NCBI GenBank assembly: GCA_000433355.1
Contig: FR893151.1
Span: 1 to 23,696 of the forward strand
From: Alistipes sp. CAG:435
GTDB taxonomy: Bacteria; Bacteroidota; Bacteroidia; Bacteroidales; UBA932
Reading direction: 5' to 3'
Length of the DNA stretch: 23,696 nt
The translations under genes and the position numbers were made by a program. The notes beneath the pieces are model-generated. The model was not told the DNA's origin. It did no database searches and was given only the letters and a program-made list of their open reading frames with translations. This document shows positions 21,444 to 23,696 of this stretch, in pieces; position 1 is the first letter of the stretch; each line of letters begins with the position of its first letter.

Positions 21444-22628
21444 CTAATAGACCTTCACCTTGAGTTTTGAATATGCCCTCTCTGCTTTCTGAAGAGCCTT
21501 CTCGACCGTCTCGTCCGTGGCGAGGATGACTCCGACGCGGCGGTGCCCTCTGATCTCCGGTTTCCCGAAGAATCTGACTTGCACTCCGGGCTCTTCAAGA
21601 ACCTTGTCAACATTCTGAAACTCATATTCAGTTGTGTCGCCCTCGACGACAATTGCCTTCGAAGCGGACGGTCCGTAGAAACGTACTTCCGGAACAGGAA
21701 GACCCAGAACCGCGCGGGCGTGAAGGGCGAACTCCGACATATCCTGCGAGATCATCGTAACCATTCCGGTGTCATGCGGTCTTGGAGATACTTCGCTGAA
21801 GATCACGTCCTCACCTTTGACGAAAAGCTCGACTCCGAATATTCCGTAGCCTCCCAAAGCGTCAGTTATCTTTCCCGCGATCTCCTGGGCCTTCTTCTCC
21901 GCCGCCGCACTCATCCCTTGAGGCTGCCAGGACTCACGGTAATCGCCATCAACCTGATGATGCCCCACAGGCTTGAGGAAAGTTGTTCCTGCGCAGTGAC
22001 GGACTGTCAGCAGAGTGATCTCATAGTCAAAATCCACAAAGCCCTCAACGATGACCTTCCCGCCACCGGCACGTCCGCCCTCCTGGGAAATTTTCCAAGC
22101 TTCGGCGACCTGAGACTCATTACGTACCACACTCTGGCCGTGACCGGAAGAACTCATCACCGGCTTAACCACACACGGGAAACCTATCCGTTCGACCGCT
22201 GCATTGAATTCGTCCTCCGTCTGGGCGAACTCATACTTTGAGGTTGGAATTCCAAGTTCCTCTGCCGCAAGACGTCTGATGCCCTCCCTGTTCATCGTCA
22301 GGTAAGTTGCTTTTGCAGTAGGAATTACAGTGTAGCCTTTCTTTTCGAGTTCGATCAGCTTCTGGGTAGCGATGGCCTCGACCTCAGGGATGACCAGATC
22401 AGGATTCTCTTCCTCAATCATCTTGGCGAGAGCGTCACCGTCAAGCATTGACAGAACATGAGACGATTGCGCCACCTGCATAGCAGGAGCATTAGCATAT
22501 TTATCCACCGCCACGACGTGCACGCCATAGCGCTCAAGCTCGATCGCGATTTCTTTTCCGAGTTCCCCGGATCCGCAGAGAACAGCCTTTTTCTCCACTG
22601 GAGTGAATGGGTTACCAATGTTAGCCAT
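21444..22628 (-). CDS. purT: Formate-dependent phosphoribosylglycinamide formyltransferase 2
   Basis: ATP-grasp enzyme of 394 residues, full length for PurT. It makes formyl-GAR from GAR, formate and ATP, the folate-independent third step of purine synthesis. Visible signatures: N-terminal GSGELGKEIAIELERYGVHVVAVDKY (19-44), ATP-binding KPVMSSSGHGQS (155-166), VEGFVDFDYEITLLTVR, the metal-binding IFGVELFVKG...FSEVSPRPHDTGMVT, and the C-terminal HRRVGVILA. The start MANIGNPFTPVEKKAVLCG fits the family. It has a good promoter and stands alone. Confidence 0.97.
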   Translation of the reverse strand: MANIGNPFTPVEKKAVLCGSGELGKEIAIELERYGVHVVAVDKYANAPAMQVAQSSHVLSMLDGDALAKMIEEENPDLVIPEVEAIATQKLIELEKKGYTVIPTAKATYLTMNREGIRRLAAEELGIPTSKYEFAQTEDEFNAAVERIGFPCVVKPVMSSSGHGQSVVRNESQVAEAWKISQEGGRAGGGKVIVEGFVDFDYEITLLTVRHCAGTTFLKPVGHHQVDGDYRESWQPQGMSAAAEKKAQEIAGKITDALGGYGIFGVELFVKGEDVIFSEVSPRPHDTGMVTMISQDMSEFALHARAVLGLPVPEVRFYGPSASKAIVVEGDTTEYEFQNVDKVLEEPGVQVRFFGKPEIRGHRRVGVILATDETVEKALQKAERAYSKLKVKVY

Positions 22629-22652
22629 ACTGAAAAATTATGTTTAAGGCAT

Positions 22653-22683
22653 CAAATTTACGAATATTCAACCTCCGCGACAA
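22653..22683 (-). promoter_or_regulatory. purT promoter (TTG-N20-TAAATTTG)
   Basis: Minus strand: TTG at 22683-22681 and TAAATTTG at 22660-22653. Start near 22648, about 20 nt of leader. A GAATATTC palindrome sits in the spacer. Confidence 0.7.
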
Positions 22684-22751
22684 GATTTCCTCGCCTTGCG
22701 ACAAAAAAACGCCTGTTGTCCTTCGAGATGTATGAGCATTCTCCAGCGACT

Positions 22752-23654
22752 TTACTTGAACAAATCATCTGAGGTTATCACATTCTGGAAACGCCCTGAA
22801 TATTCATTGTATTTCAACCCGAATGTTGTGACAAGGGTCAGCATTGTTGACTTTCTGGTTTTTGTCTCATCAATGAACGAAGCCTGACGCTCTCTAAGTT
22901 TGGCATCATATTCCTTGTCAATAATGAAATCTCTTGATGAATATTTGCACTCGCAAAGGTTGATGAGACGGTCATCCCTGTCTATGAGCAAATCCACCTG
23001 AGAGGTGGCTCCAATCCAAGAATATGTCTCTGTGTGCACCCCTGAGATTCCCAATGCGGACTTTATCTGAGCGATGTGCCCAAAACAAACATTTTCAAAA
23101 GAATATCCTCTCCACGCATTCACGGAAGGGCTATTCTGATTATGCTGCCAGTAACTAACATCGTCCGTATTCTTACGGTTGCAAAAATAATTGTAGAAAA
23201 GGCAGAAGCCGTCAATCAGCCGATATCTGGATTTTCTTGGCGGTTCTCCAAAATACCTGAATTTTGAGATAAAGTCACTTTCCTCAAGGGAGCGTAGTAA
23301 TTTGGAGAATTCTCCGCCGTCAGCTATTCCCGTACCTTTAAGGATTTCCTCACGCGAGTAGCCTATACGCTTGCCGGCCAAGAACCGTATCAGTTTCTCG
23401 GCGGAATCAGGATTTGTGAATATGGAACCGAACAGCCTGTCATATTCATTAGTCAACTTTCCCTTTCGATTAAAGATCAAGAAGTCAACATTTTGAGCAA
23501 GGCTCATATCCTTGGCGAAAAGACTAAGATAATACGGCACCCCTCCGAAAATCATATTGCTTTGTATGATGTCGTACCTGTCAAACCGGATGCCATTTGA
23601 TTGAAAGAATTCCTCTGTCTCCCGTAAATTGAAAGGCTCCAACTTGATTTCAAA
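22752..23654 (-). pseudogene. 5'-truncated AAA ATPase with DUF234-type nuclease domain
   Basis: This open frame encodes only the C-terminal part of an archaeal-type ATPase. It begins in the middle of a conserved block (LEPFNLRETEEFFQSNGIRF, then GGVPYYLSLF), where the family normally already has about 170 residues carrying Walker A and B. A helix-turn-helix part follows (GYSREEILKGTGIADGGEFSKLLRSLEESDFI). The end is a PD-(D/E)xK-type nuclease: QVDLLIDRDD (Asp217, counted from the TTG at 23642), ECK (Glu231, Lys233), with GYSFENVC upstream. In frame, a TAA lies just upstream of about 23654 and no ATG exists, so the 5' half is lost. Upstream DNA looks like a mobile-element end. Such genes occur in many copies in Bacteroidales; their role is unclear. 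Confidence 0.75.
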
Positions 23655-23658
23655 TTAT

Positions 23659-23696
23659 TACTGTCCGCTAAAACTTTTTGACAGTACAAAAAATTA
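23659..23696. mobile_element. Possible insertion-sequence end at the window edge
   Basis: The reading frame of the ATPase-nuclease breaks near 23655, and TACTGTC (23659-23665) with GDNA partner GACAGTA (23680-23686) forms a 7-bp inverted repeat in AT-rich DNA running to the edge. This is what a transposon terminus would look like, but no transposase is in view, so the call is tentative. Confidence 0.3.

Overview
The window looks like chromosomal DNA of an uncultured, fairly GC-rich member of the Bacteroidales (Bacteroidota). Evidence: most start sites lack a Shine-Dalgarno (SD) sequence, many genes sit behind the Bacteroidota promoter pattern (TTTG or TTG near -33, about 19-21 nt, then TAnnTTTG near -7), and the gene content is typical (BspA-like leucine-rich lipoprotein, M64 peptidase, FadL-type barrel, AsmA-like giant, DUF1846, PurT). 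TAG, TAA and TGA all end genes, so the standard code applies.

Layout. 1-2.6 kb: a BspA-like surface lipoprotein (minus). 2.65-2.94 kb: non-coding, with a 52-bp palindromic tandem repeat. 2.9-4.9 kb: sirtuin and AAA-type ATPase (minus), divergent from rpsU (5.0 kb). 5.3-9.1 kb: a repeat element (copy A), then a 1218-aa AsmA-like envelope protein. 9.2-9.4 kb: tRNA-Leu(UAG) with a strong terminator. 9.4-10.7 kb: a 1.3-kb tract almost without genes but full of hairpins and degenerate repeats, possibly an island scar or structured RNA. 10.7-11.9 kb: ketopantoate reductase (minus). 12.0-14.6 kb: secreted endonuclease/exonuclease/phosphatase-fold protein and DUF1846. 14.7-16.5 kb: a CD225/dispanin gene broken by a frameshift, an intact DUF2752 membrane protein, and a lipoprotein gene broken by an in-frame TAG. 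16.55-16.92 kb: a large inverted repeat and repeat element copy B. 16.9-19.8 kb: M64 peptidase and a convergent FadL-family porin. 20.1-22.6 kb: DUF1232, alpha/beta hydrolase and PurT. 22.7-23.7 kb: an ATPase-nuclease gene that has lost its N-terminal half, next to what may be an insertion-sequence end.

Many genes act in the envelope (BspA, AsmA-like, FadL, M64, lipoprotein, DUF2752); the rest are housekeeping (rpsU, tRNA-Leu, panE, purT). No complete defence, secretion or biosynthetic system is present. The most unusual signals are at DNA level: the hexamer GAATAT/ATATTC occurs about 95 times (hand count), several-fold more than composition predicts and in all reading frames; a 147-159 bp element with terminal inverted repeats occurs just upstream of two envelope genes; rpsU and the sirtuin gene carry near-perfect SD sequences in a genome that otherwise lacks them.
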